Source of the DNA: Thiotrichales bacterium
GTDB taxonomy: Bacteria > Pseudomonadota > Gammaproteobacteria > Thiomicrospirales > Thiomicrospiraceae
Reading direction: 5' to 3'
Length of the DNA: 7,390 nucleotides
Assembly (NCBI GenBank): GCA_014763835.1
Contig: JACXUQ010000059.1
Coordinates: forward strand, 1-7,390
The translations under genes and the position numbers were made by a program. Positions 1 to 6,555 of the stretch are shown piece by piece. The notes under the pieces are model-generated. The model was given only the letters and a program-made list of their open reading frames with translations, searched no databases and was not told the origin of the DNA. The number at the start of each line of letters is the position of its first letter. The first letter of the stretch is position 1.

Positions 1-1482
1 CGCTTCGGCCTGTTGGAAATGTCGCGCCAACGTCTGCGCCCTTCCATCGAAGAATCCACCCAGATCGTCTGCCCTCGCTGTAACGGCGTCGGCGTAATCC
101 GTGGCGTCGAATCGCTCGGCCTGTCCATCCTTCGCCTGCTCGAAGAAGAAGCGATGAAGGAAAATACGCGTCGCGTCACCGTACAACTGCCGGTGGATGT
201 TGCAACCTTCCTGCTCAACGAAAAACGTGCGCAGATTACACGCATCGAAGACCGCCACAATTTGCACATTATGATTGTGCCTAACGAACACCTGCAAACG
301 CCGCAATACAGCTTGGAGCGCATTCGCAATGGCGAAGAGATGGCTCACAGCGCCAGTTATGAAATCAAGACCATGATTCTGCCGGAAGACCATTTAGTGA
401 CGGAAGCGCCGAAAGTGATCATTCAGGAAGAACCTGCCGTGAAAAACTTGCAGCCGAGTGCACCGCCTCCAAGTGCAGCCGTCGCGGTTGAAAAGAAACC
501 GGGGCTTTTGTCACGCATGTGGAAAGCGCTGACCAGCTTTGGCGCCGGCGAAGAAGAAAAAGAAGACGAAAAACGTCGCGAAGACAATCGCGGCCGTCGT
601 GACGGTCGTCGAGATAGCCGTTCAAGCGGTGGCCGTAACGCCAGCCGCCGCGGGCGCGGACGCCGTGGTGAAGAAGGCCAGGACGCGCGCGCGCGTCGTG
701 GACGAGAAACCCCGGAAGCGGTAGAAGTCGTCGAAGAAGCTAAAGAAGCGCGAGAAGCAACTCCTGAAGGCGGACGTCAACGTAAAGGGCGCGATCGCAG
801 CCGCCGCGGACGCGGACGCGAAGCCAAACCTGTGGACGCCTTGGAAACCGGATTGGAAAACGCAGAAGAAACGACTGAAGCGCAAACCCAAGAAAAACCA
901 CAAGCTCCTGCGAGAACTCGCAGAAACGCGGAACGCGCCGAAACGGTTGAAGAGGCTGTTGAAACGGCTGACGTTCAAACCGGCGAAAACGAAGAAGAGG
1001 AAAATGAAGGCGGTGAACGCCGCGGCGGTCAGCGCCGTCGCAGCCGCTATAACAGCCGCACCTACAATCGCCGTCGCCGTGCACCGGCCGATGCGGAAAA
1101 TTTGACGGTCGACGCGCTGATGAACGCACAAACCGAAGAATCGACGCAACAGCCAGCCGATGCAACAGAAACAGCGAAGGTTGACAACACAACGACTGCC
1201 GTCACAGAATCGGCTGTAGAAGCTGCACAGCCTGCAAAAGCGGCTGACGTTTCTGAAGCTGTAGTCGAAACACCAGCCGCAGGGGATGAATCCACGCCGG
1301 TTTCTGCCGCGGAAGACGTTGCGATTGAGGCATCATCTGAAACCCAGACAGCAACACCTGCTGAAACGGTTGAATCTGCGCAAACACCGTCAGAAACGGT
1401 AGCAGCAACCGAACCGGTTGAGACTGAAACGGTCAAGACTGAGGAAACGGAAGCAGAGAAAGAAAAGACGCAAAACACCTAA
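1..1482 (+). CDS. rne: Ribonuclease E, C-terminal part (5' end outside window)
   Basis: Endoribonuclease that starts mRNA decay and processes rRNA and tRNA precursors, and scaffolds the degradosome at the inner membrane. The frame is open to base 1, so the catalytic S1, 5'-sensor and DNase I-like parts lie upstream. Visible in order: the zinc-link CPRC (codons 24-27, nt 70-81), which joins RNase E protomers; the small dimerisation domain with SLGLSILRLLEEEAMKENT, nearly identical to E. coli; an amphipathic helix GLLSRMWKALTSFG (nt 502-543), matching E. coli segment A, the membrane anchor; three arginine-rich RNA-binding stretches (about nt 571-675, 778-828, 1012-1083); and an acidic, Ala/Glu/Thr-rich tail with repeated ETV/ETA units ending EKTQNT. 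RNase G is excluded because it lacks this tail. No RhlB, enolase or PNPase docking site is recognisable by eye, which is usual because these are poorly conserved. A terminator follows 26 bases after the stop. Confidence 0.96.
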   Translation, partial: RFGLLEMSRQRLRPSIEESTQIVCPRCNGVGVIRGVESLGLSILRLLEEEAMKENTRRVTVQLPVDVATFLLNEKRAQITRIEDRHNLHIMIVPNEHLQTPQYSLERIRNGEEMAHSASYEIKTMILPEDHLVTEAPKVIIQEEPAVKNLQPSAPPPSAAVAVEKKPGLLSRMWKALTSFGAGEEEKEDEKRREDNRGRRDGRRDSRSSGGRNASRRGRGRRGEEGQDARARRGRETPEAVEVVEEAKEAREATPEGGRQRKGRDRSRRGRGREAKPVDALETGLENAEETTEAQTQEKPQAPARTRRNAERAETVEEAVETADVQTGENEEEENEGGERRGGQRRRSRYNSRTYNRRRRAPADAENLTVDALMNAQTEESTQQPADATETAKVDNTTTAVTESAVEAAQPAKAADVSEAVVETPAAGDESTPVSAAEDVAIEASSETQTATPAETVESAQTPSETVAATEPVETETVKTEETEAEKEKTQNT

Positions 1483-1507
1483 ATATTGCGGATTAACTTT
1501 CCAAACT

Positions 1508-1535
1508 AAAAAAGGCATCTTCGGATGCCTTTTTT
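1508..1535. terminator. Bidirectional intrinsic terminator between rne and the phosphatase gene
   Basis: A perfect stem pairs GGCATC (1514-1519) with GATGCC (1524-1529) around a UUCG loop closed by C-G, an exceptionally stable tetraloop. Six A residues precede the stem and six T residues follow it, so it reads as a rho-independent terminator from both sides. It lies between two convergent genes, rne on the plus strand and the phosphatase gene on the minus strand, and probably serves both. Confidence 0.9.
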
Positions 1536-1557
1536 ATTGCCCTGAAACCAGAGCCTG

Positions 1558-1577
1558 TACCCGGCCTGTTGAGTTTT
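1558..1577 (+). repeat. Half copy of the 5347-5388 terminator stem
   Basis: TACCCGGCCTGTTGAGTTTT matches the right arm and T run of the later terminator (TACCCGGCCTGTTCAGTTTT at 5369-5388) at 19 of 20 positions. The left arm is missing, so it cannot form the same hairpin. A 15-base core, ACCCGGCCTGTTGAG, occurs again exactly at 6779-6793 inside the EamA gene. It could be a decayed repeat or chance. Confidence 0.5.
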
Positions 1578-1597
1578 TAACCGGACAAAAACCGCAA

Positions 1598-2083
1598 TCA
1601 GTCGATATGATGCTCTCGAATATGGCGCAATAGCCCTTCCGATGCGTCGGTGACCATGTCAAACACCAGATCAAAACCTTGCGGACCACCGTAATAAGGG
1701 TCAGGCACTTCGCTCTGGGTGAAATTCTCGGCAAACTCCAAAAACAGGCGGATTTTGTCAAAATGCTCCGGCAGCGCCAAATCACGCAGGTTACTGTAGT
1801 TGGCCATATCCATCGCCAGCACATAGTCATACTCGATGAAATCGCCAAAATCCACTTTGCGGGCACGCAGATCATTCATTTCAATACCTCGTCCACGCGC
1901 CACGCTCATCGAACGGCTATCTGGCGGATTGCCTACATGATAGGCATGGGTGCCGGCTGAATCGATTTCGATATGCTGCTCCAAACCTTCATCGCGCACC
2001 AGCTTGCGAAATACCGCATGCGCCGTGGGCGAACGGCAAATATTGCCCATGCAGACAAACAATACCTTTACTTTTTTAGACAT
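1598..2083 (-). CDS. Low-molecular-weight protein tyrosine phosphatase
   Basis: Cytoplasmic cysteine-dependent phosphatase that removes phosphate from phosphotyrosine; bacterial members often act on tyrosine kinases of capsule or exopolysaccharide export, or on arginine phosphate. The 161-residue length is typical. The P-loop CMGNICRS (residues 11-18) supplies nucleophile Cys11, the second Cys16 that can form a protective disulfide, and Arg17. SAGTH (42-46) is the conserved strand after it, and DPYYGG (128-133) carries the general acid Asp128 and the two tyrosines of the family. Nothing essential is missing. The ATG start gives MSKKVKVLFVCMGN, the usual short lead to the P-loop. No tyrosine kinase or polysaccharide gene is in view, so a Wzb-type role is not supported; this is the solitary housekeeping type. 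It diverges from rluA and converges on rne. Confidence 0.95.
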   Translation of the reverse strand: MSKKVKVLFVCMGNICRSPTAHAVFRKLVRDEGLEQHIEIDSAGTHAYHVGNPPDSRSMSVARGRGIEMNDLRARKVDFGDFIEYDYVLAMDMANYSNLRDLALPEHFDKIRLFLEFAENFTQSEVPDPYYGGPQGFDLVFDMVTDASEGLLRHIREHHID

Positions 2084-2139
2084 AAGCCTCGCTACCTTCG
2101 ATAAAATAAGGCAAACATTCTACAGGCCCGATTTTGAAA
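2084..2139. promoter_or_regulatory. Divergent intergenic region, likely promoters for phosphatase and rluA
   Basis: The 56 bp between the divergent phosphatase and rluA starts must contain at least the 5' leaders of both genes. On the plus strand TAAAAT (2102-2107) could be a -10 for rluA. Its best -35, TAGACA (2077-2082), is 19 bases upstream inside the phosphatase start, longer than the preferred 17. On the minus strand GAGG and GAAGG lie 3 and 11 bases before the phosphatase ATG as possible ribosome sites. No operator symmetry is visible. Confidence 0.3.
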
Positions 2140-2820
2140 ATGCACCCCTCACCGATCCATTACAACCCACAGATGCAGTTCTCCGAAGATTGGGTGCTGT
2201 ATGCCGATGAATTCATTATTGTCGCCAACAAGCCTTCGGGACTGCTATCGGTTCCGGGGCGCGGCGAAGACAAGCAGGAGTGCCTGATTTCCCATCTCAA
2301 AACGGTCTATCCCGACGTGCGCATCGTCCACCGCCTGGATATGGATACCAGCGGTCTGCTGGTGCTGGCGCGCGATGCCGAAAGCCACCGCCTGCTGAGC
2401 CGCCAGTTTGAAACCCGCAAAACCTCCAAAACCTATGTAGCACAATGCGCCGGCACCCCTTCGCTTAAGAGCGGTTATGTCAATCTGCCGATGATTATCG
2501 ACTGGGAACGCCGTCCTTTGCAGCATGTGAACTTTCTGCATGGCAAACACGCCCAAACCCTATGGAAACGTTTGGAACAACATGTAGACTTTTTCAAGGT
2601 GGAGCTCACCCCCATCACCGGACGCACCCACCAACTGCGCCTGCACATGAAGATGCTCGGTCATCCCATTCTCGGTGACACCCTCTATGCTGACGAGAAA
2701 AGCCGCGATATGCGCTCGCGTTTGATGCTGCACGCCCAACGACTCAGCTTTACCCACCCCATCACCCACGAACCGATGGAATTCTTCTGCCCGGACGAGT
2801 TTGAACGCTACCAAAACTAA
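2140..2820 (+). CDS. rluA: RluA family pseudouridine synthase (dual 23S rRNA/tRNA type)
   Basis: Converts uridine to pseudouridine; E. coli RluA modifies U746 of 23S rRNA and U32 of several tRNAs. Numbering from an upstream TTG at 2134, the sequence shows NKPSGLLSVPGR (32-43), the catalytic motif HRLDMDTSG (66-74) with nucleophile Asp69, the PITGRTHQLRLHM stretch, and GHPILGDTLYA near the C-terminus. These match E. coli RluA closely, and the length of about 226 residues is also close (219). It lacks the N-terminal S4 domain of RluB/C/D-type enzymes, which supports RluA over RluC or RluD. I prefer ATG at 2140 (MHPSPIHYNP) over TTG at 2134, although neither has a good Shine-Dalgarno sequence. 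It is followed by 74 non-coding bases before the next gene, so it is probably its own transcript, with possible read-through. Confidence 0.93.
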   Translation: MHPSPIHYNPQMQFSEDWVLYADEFIIVANKPSGLLSVPGRGEDKQECLISHLKTVYPDVRIVHRLDMDTSGLLVLARDAESHRLLSRQFETRKTSKTYVAQCAGTPSLKSGYVNLPMIIDWERRPLQHVNFLHGKHAQTLWKRLEQHVDFFKVELTPITGRTHQLRLHMKMLGHPILGDTLYADEKSRDMRSRLMLHAQRLSFTHPITHEPMEFFCPDEFERYQN

Positions 2821-2833
2821 CCGGATCGATAAA

Positions 2834-2849
2834 TGGCATATTTCATGCT
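2834..2849 (+). promoter_or_regulatory. Candidate sigma-54 (-24/-12) promoter for the two-gene unknown operon
   Basis: The bases TGGCATATTTCATGCT fit the RpoN consensus TGGCACG-N4-TTGCW at 9 of 12 defined positions. The invariant GG (2835-2836) and GC (2847-2848) are present at the required 12-base spacing. Transcription would begin near 2860, leaving a leader of about 35 bases with the ribosome site AAGGA at 2881-2885 correctly placed before the ATG at 2895. No convincing sigma-70 promoter is seen in the same gap. No enhancer-binding protein gene or activator site is visible here, so the call rests on the motif alone. Confidence 0.42.
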
Positions 2850-2894
2850 TTTGAAATTTCACTCAGAATCACTTTGTGTTAAGGATAAAAAGGC

Positions 2895-4040
2895 ATGTCA
2901 AATATCGATCTAGAACAGGATGATAAAGCAACCCTTGAAATGCTCGCCATGATGGGAGAGTTGCCGGATGAAAAGGCCTCCGACGAGGATAGCGAACTCG
3001 AAGTCGATGCCCTGCTGGATGCGATCAACAACGTCAGCGCCACCGAAAGTGAAACGGCATTGGAAATAGACGAGCCGACCGCCATGGATGCGGACGTTGA
3101 CAGCGATTATGCCTTTGAGGCCACGCAGCCCGAGAACCTGCCAAGCGAAAACGACAACCTCGACGATATTGATGCCATGCTCAACGATATCGAGGCCCTC
3201 GCACAAAATGACGAAAGCGAAACGGCAATGGATCTGAACAGCCTTGCAGAAACCCCGGCGGCGATCGATGATGAAATTGAAGCCTCGTTTTCTGCCGCCT
3301 CGCTTGAAGACGACACGCCTGCAGAAACCGACAGTGAACTCGAATCCGCAATGATGGCAGATGACGAAATGACAGCTTCTTTAGAGGCGGCCCTGGCGAC
3401 AACCACAACCGAGCTGCTTGATGATGAACCGGAAGAGGAATCGGTAGACAATCTGCTGGAAGAAGAGATCGAAGAAATTGTGGAAGAACGCGCGCCTTCC
3501 GACGATACCGCTACTGGAGAATCGCTGGAAACGTCGTTGCCGGAAGTCGATGCCCTGAGTGAAGAAAATCCCCTTTCCGACGAAACACCGACGGTCGATA
3601 GCGCACTGGCGGCCTCGAACCTCATGGCTGAGAATGAGACTGAGGCTGACGATGCTGAAAATGCCCGCATTGTGCAACAGGCAGCCGATACCATCGTCAA
3701 TATGGAAGATGCCCTGAGCATTGATCAGGAGATCCAGAAGATTGCCGCCGAGGTTCGACTTTCTGCTCAGGAAGCCACCCGCCTGGCACTGGCAACCACG
3801 CGCAAGGCACACGAATCGGCCGAAAAAACCCAACAGGCGATCGAAGCCACCTTCGCCGCCGCTGAACGCGCTTTTGAAGCGGCTAAACAGGCAGGATACG
3901 ATCTGCAAAACGAAGGATTGGGCGAACTGCTTTCAAGCAGCGAAATTGACGAACAACTGACCGCCATCCGTGAGAAGAATGCGCAGTTGAAGACGGTGAA
4001 CGAAAGCATCAAAAAACGCATCGCCGAACTAAAATCCTAA
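2895..4040 (+). CDS. Unrecognised very acidic protein with C-terminal coiled coil
   Basis: I do not recognise a family. The 381-residue product has no signal peptide or membrane segment and should be cytoplasmic. Residues 1-257 are extremely acidic, rich in Asp, Glu, Ala, Ser and Thr with only three basic residues (Lys11, Lys27, Arg199), and are probably disordered. They contain four similar short motifs, EVDALLD (36), DIDAMLN (91), SVDNLLE (183) and EVDALSE (217). Residues 260-335 form an alanine-rich helix related to one in the next gene product. Residues 351-379 are a flawless heptad coiled coil with hydrophobic or Asn residues at 351, 355, 358, 362, 365, 369, 372, 376 and 379; Asn at a-positions suggests a parallel dimer. 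There is no Cys or Trp. The ATG is preceded by AAGGA nine bases away. The next gene starts 35 bases downstream. The acidic part resembles the cytoplasmic acid repeats of FimV/HubP polar proteins in style only. A scaffold or adaptor is my inference. Confidence 0.88.
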   Translation: MSNIDLEQDDKATLEMLAMMGELPDEKASDEDSELEVDALLDAINNVSATESETALEIDEPTAMDADVDSDYAFEATQPENLPSENDNLDDIDAMLNDIEALAQNDESETAMDLNSLAETPAAIDDEIEASFSAASLEDDTPAETDSELESAMMADDEMTASLEAALATTTTELLDDEPEEESVDNLLEEEIEEIVEERAPSDDTATGESLETSLPEVDALSEENPLSDETPTVDSALAASNLMAENETEADDAENARIVQQAADTIVNMEDALSIDQEIQKIAAEVRLSAQEATRLALATTRKAHESAEKTQQAIEATFAAAERAFEAAKQAGYDLQNEGLGELLSSSEIDEQLTAIREKNAQLKTVNESIKKRIAELKS

Positions 4041-4075
4041 TTAAGAGTAGTTACAAAATACCCAAAGAGCCTGCA

Positions 4076-5314
4076 ATGAACGAAGCAAACATGACGGACA
4101 GCCTGCTAGAAGAACTGGAACAGTTGGAAGCCTCATCCGAGGCGCTCGACGAACAGTTGGCGCATAACCGCAAGCAGCAGCACCAAGCCACGCAACTGAG
4201 TCCGGCAAGCACACTGGATGCCGCTACTCTGGCGCTGGAAGCGGCAAAAACGGCACAGGAAGCCGCCACTCACAGCCAGAAAGCAGCAGAAGCTTCACTC
4301 ACCCACAGCCACCGTCAAAAAGAGCAGGTCATCGAACTCTCAGACGCCAATTTCGCCTGGCGTCAAGCCGTCAAAACAGCCACGCATGAGCTGCACAGCA
4401 CCCAGAAACGTTTCGCGATTATGCTCGGGGTGAGCATGTTTACCAGCCTTGCCGCGGTTTCCGCATTAGGCTGGATGCTCTATACCATGAACAGCAAAGA
4501 GGCCCAGTTTAAAGGCGAAGTGCTGGATTTGATTCAAACCGAAAACATTCTGCATGGCAAACAGATCACCGTCAAAGTCGATGAAATTTCGTCTTTGCTG
4601 GAATTGTTGGCGGCCGAGGTGAAAAAAATCACCCCGCAACATAGTGCAACCGTTGCCAATGCTGCGATGGCCAATCCGGCAGACACGCCCGCCAACGCAC
4701 CTATGGAAAACTCTCCGTTGGTGGAGTTGCATGCCGAGGCCGAAACCCCGGCTCATGCGGCAGAAACCCATGCTGACGATACCCATGCCGTGGCTGCAGC
4801 CGGCGGTGAGCCCTCGATGCAAACCGAACCGCAAAGCGATCATCATCCTGTTGTGCCCGCCCCTGACAAAGTAACGCCAACAGCCGCCAAGCCTGACGAT
4901 AGCGAGATTAAAGGGTTGATTGAGCAAATTCTGCAGGCGCAGCAACAATTGCAGAGCCAAGTGCAGCTGCAGGCCGGCCATGCCGCCGTTACCCAGAGCG
5001 GCGGCGGTTTGACTGACGCCCAGCAAAAACAGCTGAACGATATCGGCTGGCTGGTGAAAAAACAGGCTAAACTGCTGGACGAGATCAAACATAACCTGCA
5101 AAACTTGCCGGCTCCGGTCCAAACCGGCAAAGGCAAGTCGGTCGAAAGCGCCAACTACCAGGCGATTCAAACCAGTCTTGAAGAGTTGAAAGCGCAAATG
5201 GCCAACTTGAAAACGCAGCAATCAGCATTGCAAGATCAGGTGAAATCATTACAAGAACAAACAGAAAAACTGTCTACGGCGCCCAAGCCTTATAGTTACC
5301 GTATCCAAAACTAA
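4076..5314 (+). CDS. Unrecognised single-pass membrane protein with coiled coils on both sides
   Basis: No known family is recognised in this 412-residue protein. Residues 1-112 are hydrophilic and helical, with an Ala-rich stretch (48-74) that aligns without gaps to residues 293-319 of the preceding gene product. One membrane helix spans about 113-137 and follows Lys111-Arg112, so by the positive-inside rule the N-terminus is cytoplasmic and the C-terminal 275 residues periplasmic. The latter comprise a helix (140-185), an Ala/Pro/Glu/His-rich linker (about 190-275, with His219, 227, 232, 237, 256, 257), a Gln-rich helix (276-300), another helix (313-343), and a heptad coiled coil with Leu at 371, 378, 385, 392 and 399. 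There is no signal peptidase or lipobox site. ATG 4076 is preferred, with AAAGAG six bases upstream; ATG 4091 is possible. It is probably co-transcribed with the upstream gene, and a strong terminator follows. A membrane anchor for that protein is my inference. Confidence 0.88.
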   Translation: MNEANMTDSLLEELEQLEASSEALDEQLAHNRKQQHQATQLSPASTLDAATLALEAAKTAQEAATHSQKAAEASLTHSHRQKEQVIELSDANFAWRQAVKTATHELHSTQKRFAIMLGVSMFTSLAAVSALGWMLYTMNSKEAQFKGEVLDLIQTENILHGKQITVKVDEISSLLELLAAEVKKITPQHSATVANAAMANPADTPANAPMENSPLVELHAEAETPAHAAETHADDTHAVAAAGGEPSMQTEPQSDHHPVVPAPDKVTPTAAKPDDSEIKGLIEQILQAQQQLQSQVQLQAGHAAVTQSGGGLTDAQQKQLNDIGWLVKKQAKLLDEIKHNLQNLPAPVQTGKGKSVESANYQAIQTSLEELKAQMANLKTQQSALQDQVKSLQEQTEKLSTAPKPYSYRIQN

Positions 5315-5346
5315 ACACAGCAACTATCGGCAAAAACCGCTTTAAT

Positions 5347-5388
5347 AACTGAACAGGCCGGGTAGCAATACCCGGCCTGTTCAGTTTT
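5347..5388 (+). terminator. Strong intrinsic terminator ending the two-gene unknown operon
   Basis: A perfect 18 bp stem pairs 5347-5364 with 5369-5386 around a GCAA (GNRA) tetraloop, with ACAGGCCGGGTA on the left arm, followed by a short T run (5385-5388). It lies 32 bases after the stop of the membrane protein gene and about 95 bases before lrgA, so it isolates the two operons. The short T run makes it weaker than the stem suggests, but the stem itself is very stable. Confidence 0.85.
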
Positions 5389-5432
5389 AATCTGCAAAAT
5401 ACAATCTCAATCGCTGGTGTTTCCCACAATCG

Positions 5433-5459
5433 TTGACGATAATAAAACCACCTTATTTT
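5433..5459 (+). promoter_or_regulatory. Possible sigma-70 promoter for lrgAB
   Basis: TTGACG (5433-5438) matches five of six -35 bases, and TATTTT (5454-5459) matches four of six -10 bases, but the spacer is only 15. GATAAT (5438-5443) is a better -10 yet lacks a -35. The gap 5389-5482 is A/T-rich and must hold the lrgAB promoter because a terminator lies just upstream. No LytR or LysR-type operator symmetry was found. Confidence 0.25.
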
Positions 5460-5482
5460 GAACAAGCAGATTACAGCAAACC

Positions 5483-5839
5483 ATGTCCTTCTTAACCGTT
5501 ATCACACTGCTGCTGGTTTACCAACTCATTGGCGAATTGATTGTACTGGAGTGGACGCTTCCCATTCCCGGCCCGGTCATCGGCATGTTGCTGCTGTTGG
5601 CTACCCTGCTGATCAAAAAACCGTTGGCCGCGCAGATGCAGGCTTCAACCCAACAAATTTTGTCGCATTTGTCGCTGCTGTTCATTCCCGCCGGCGTCGG
5701 CGTGATGGTGCATCTGCCGCGGTTGGAACAGGAGTGGCTGGCCATTACCCTGGCACTGCTGATCAGCACCCTGTTCGGCCTGCTGATCACCGCCTGGATT
5801 ATGTTATTGATGATGAAACTCTTTAAGGAGCGTGTATGA
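5483..5839 (+). CDS. lrgA: LrgA/CidA (YohJ) family membrane protein
   Basis: Small inner-membrane partner of LrgB. The family was named for holin/antiholin-like control of murein hydrolases in Staphylococcus; later work on relatives supports small-carboxylate transport (pyruvate in Bacillus PftAB, 3-hydroxypropionate in E. coli YohJK, glycolate/glycerate in the plastid fusion PLGG1). The 118-residue length and about four hydrophobic segments are typical. Family signatures are YQLIGELI (13-20), LPIPGPVIGMLLLL (26-39) and LLFIPAGVGVM (65-75). The ATG has no good Shine-Dalgarno sequence (GATTACAGCAAACC precedes it), but conserved residues begin right after it and no other in-frame start fits. 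Its stop overlaps the lrgB start as ATGA, indicating translational coupling. No lytSR or LysR-type regulator gene is nearby. Confidence 0.93.
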   Translation: MSFLTVITLLLVYQLIGELIVLEWTLPIPGPVIGMLLLLATLLIKKPLAAQMQASTQQILSHLSLLFIPAGVGVMVHLPRLEQEWLAITLALLISTLFGLLITAWIMLLMMKLFKERV

Positions 5840-6555
5840 TCTCCCATTCGGCCATTTGGGTTTACCTCTCCGCCAGCCCGCTCTTCGGCTTGACGCTGAC
5901 CCTGTTGTGCTATCTGCTGGCGGTCAAAATCTATGAACGTGGCCGTTACAACCCGTTACTGAACCCCGTGGCGTTATCCATCGTCTTTATTATCGGCATT
6001 TTGCTGAGCGCGGACATCGCCTACCCCGCCTACTTTGCGGGCGCGCAATTTATCCACTTTTTACTCGGCCCGGCGACCGTGGCCTTGGCGATTCCGCTGT
6101 ATTATCAGCTTGGCAAACTCAAAACCGTCTGGCTGCCGCTGACGGTCGCTCTGATCATCGGCATCAGCATGTCCGGCATCAGCGCCTACTACATCGCGCA
6201 ATGGCTCGGCGCCAGCGAACAGACCATGCTTTCGATGATCCCCAAATCGGTCACCGCGCCGATTGCGATGGGGATTAGCGAAAAAACCGGCGGCCTGCCG
6301 ACCCTGACGGCGGTGTTTGTGGTGATTACCGGCGTGCTCGGCGCGGCCTTGGGCACCTGGCTATTGAAGCGTTTCAAAATCGAGGACGAAGCCGTCAAAG
6401 GCGTGGCCATGGGCGTGACGGCGCACGGCCTTGGCACTGCGCGTGCCTTTCAGATCAGCCCGCAGATGGGCGCGTTTGCCGGACTGGCGATGGCGCTGGC
6501 GGCAAGCATCTCGGCTTTTATTCTGCCGTTGGCGCTGGCCTTTATTCGCGGTTAA
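5836..6555 (+). CDS. lrgB: LrgB/CidB (YohK) family membrane protein
   Basis: Larger, channel-like partner of LrgA in the inner membrane, probably forming a transporter for small organic acids with it. The 239-residue product has the standard size and at least six hydrophobic segments. Diagnostic motifs are FLLGPATVALAIPLY (75-89), PKSVTAPIAMGIS (136-148) followed by EKTGGLPTLTAVFVV, and GVTAHGLGTARA (193-204). Every conserved stretch is intact. The ATG overlaps the lrgA stop by four bases and is preceded by a strong AAGGAG (5825-5830), which fixes the start and suggests coupled translation. The stop TAA shares the palindrome TTAA (6552-6555) with the stop of the convergent transporter gene, leaving no space for a separate terminator. 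Confidence 0.95.
   Translation: MISHSAIWVYLSASPLFGLTLTLLCYLLAVKIYERGRYNPLLNPVALSIVFIIGILLSADIAYPAYFAGAQFIHFLLGPATVALAIPLYYQLGKLKTVWLPLTVALIIGISMSGISAYYIAQWLGASEQTMLSMIPKSVTAPIAMGISEKTGGLPTLTAVFVVITGVLGAALGTWLLKRFKIEDEAVKGVAMGVTAHGLGTARAFQISPQMGAFAGLAMALAASISAFILPLALAFIRG

Noticed and set aside
684..695. Run of six CG dinucleotides in rne as a possible phase-variable tract or Z-DNA
   Set aside because: Too short for usual slippage and explained by Ala/Arg codons in an Arg-rich region.
622..1192. Two minus-strand open frames of 150 and 175 codons within rne
   Set aside because: They arise from the Arg/Glu/Ala-rich codons of the RNase E tail read in antisense; products are low-complexity Phe/Ser/Ala or Arg-rich without any known motif.
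1..1482. RNase G or a free-standing RNA-binding protein instead of RNase E
   Set aside because: The frame is open through the window start, and CPRC with the small domain is followed by a long Arg-rich and acidic tail with a membrane helix, which RNase G lacks.
4466..5221. 251-codon open frame on the minus strand
   Set aside because: Lies fully inside the membrane-protein gene. Its Leu/Gln/Phe-rich product is what antisense of Gln-, Lys- and Glu-rich codons gives, and the plus-strand gene has better start, coiled-coil pattern and terminator.
5458..5826. Plus-strand frame overlapping lrgA in another phase
   Set aside because: Starts with TTG and gives a His/Arg/Ala-rich product with no motif, whereas the lrgA frame carries every family signature.
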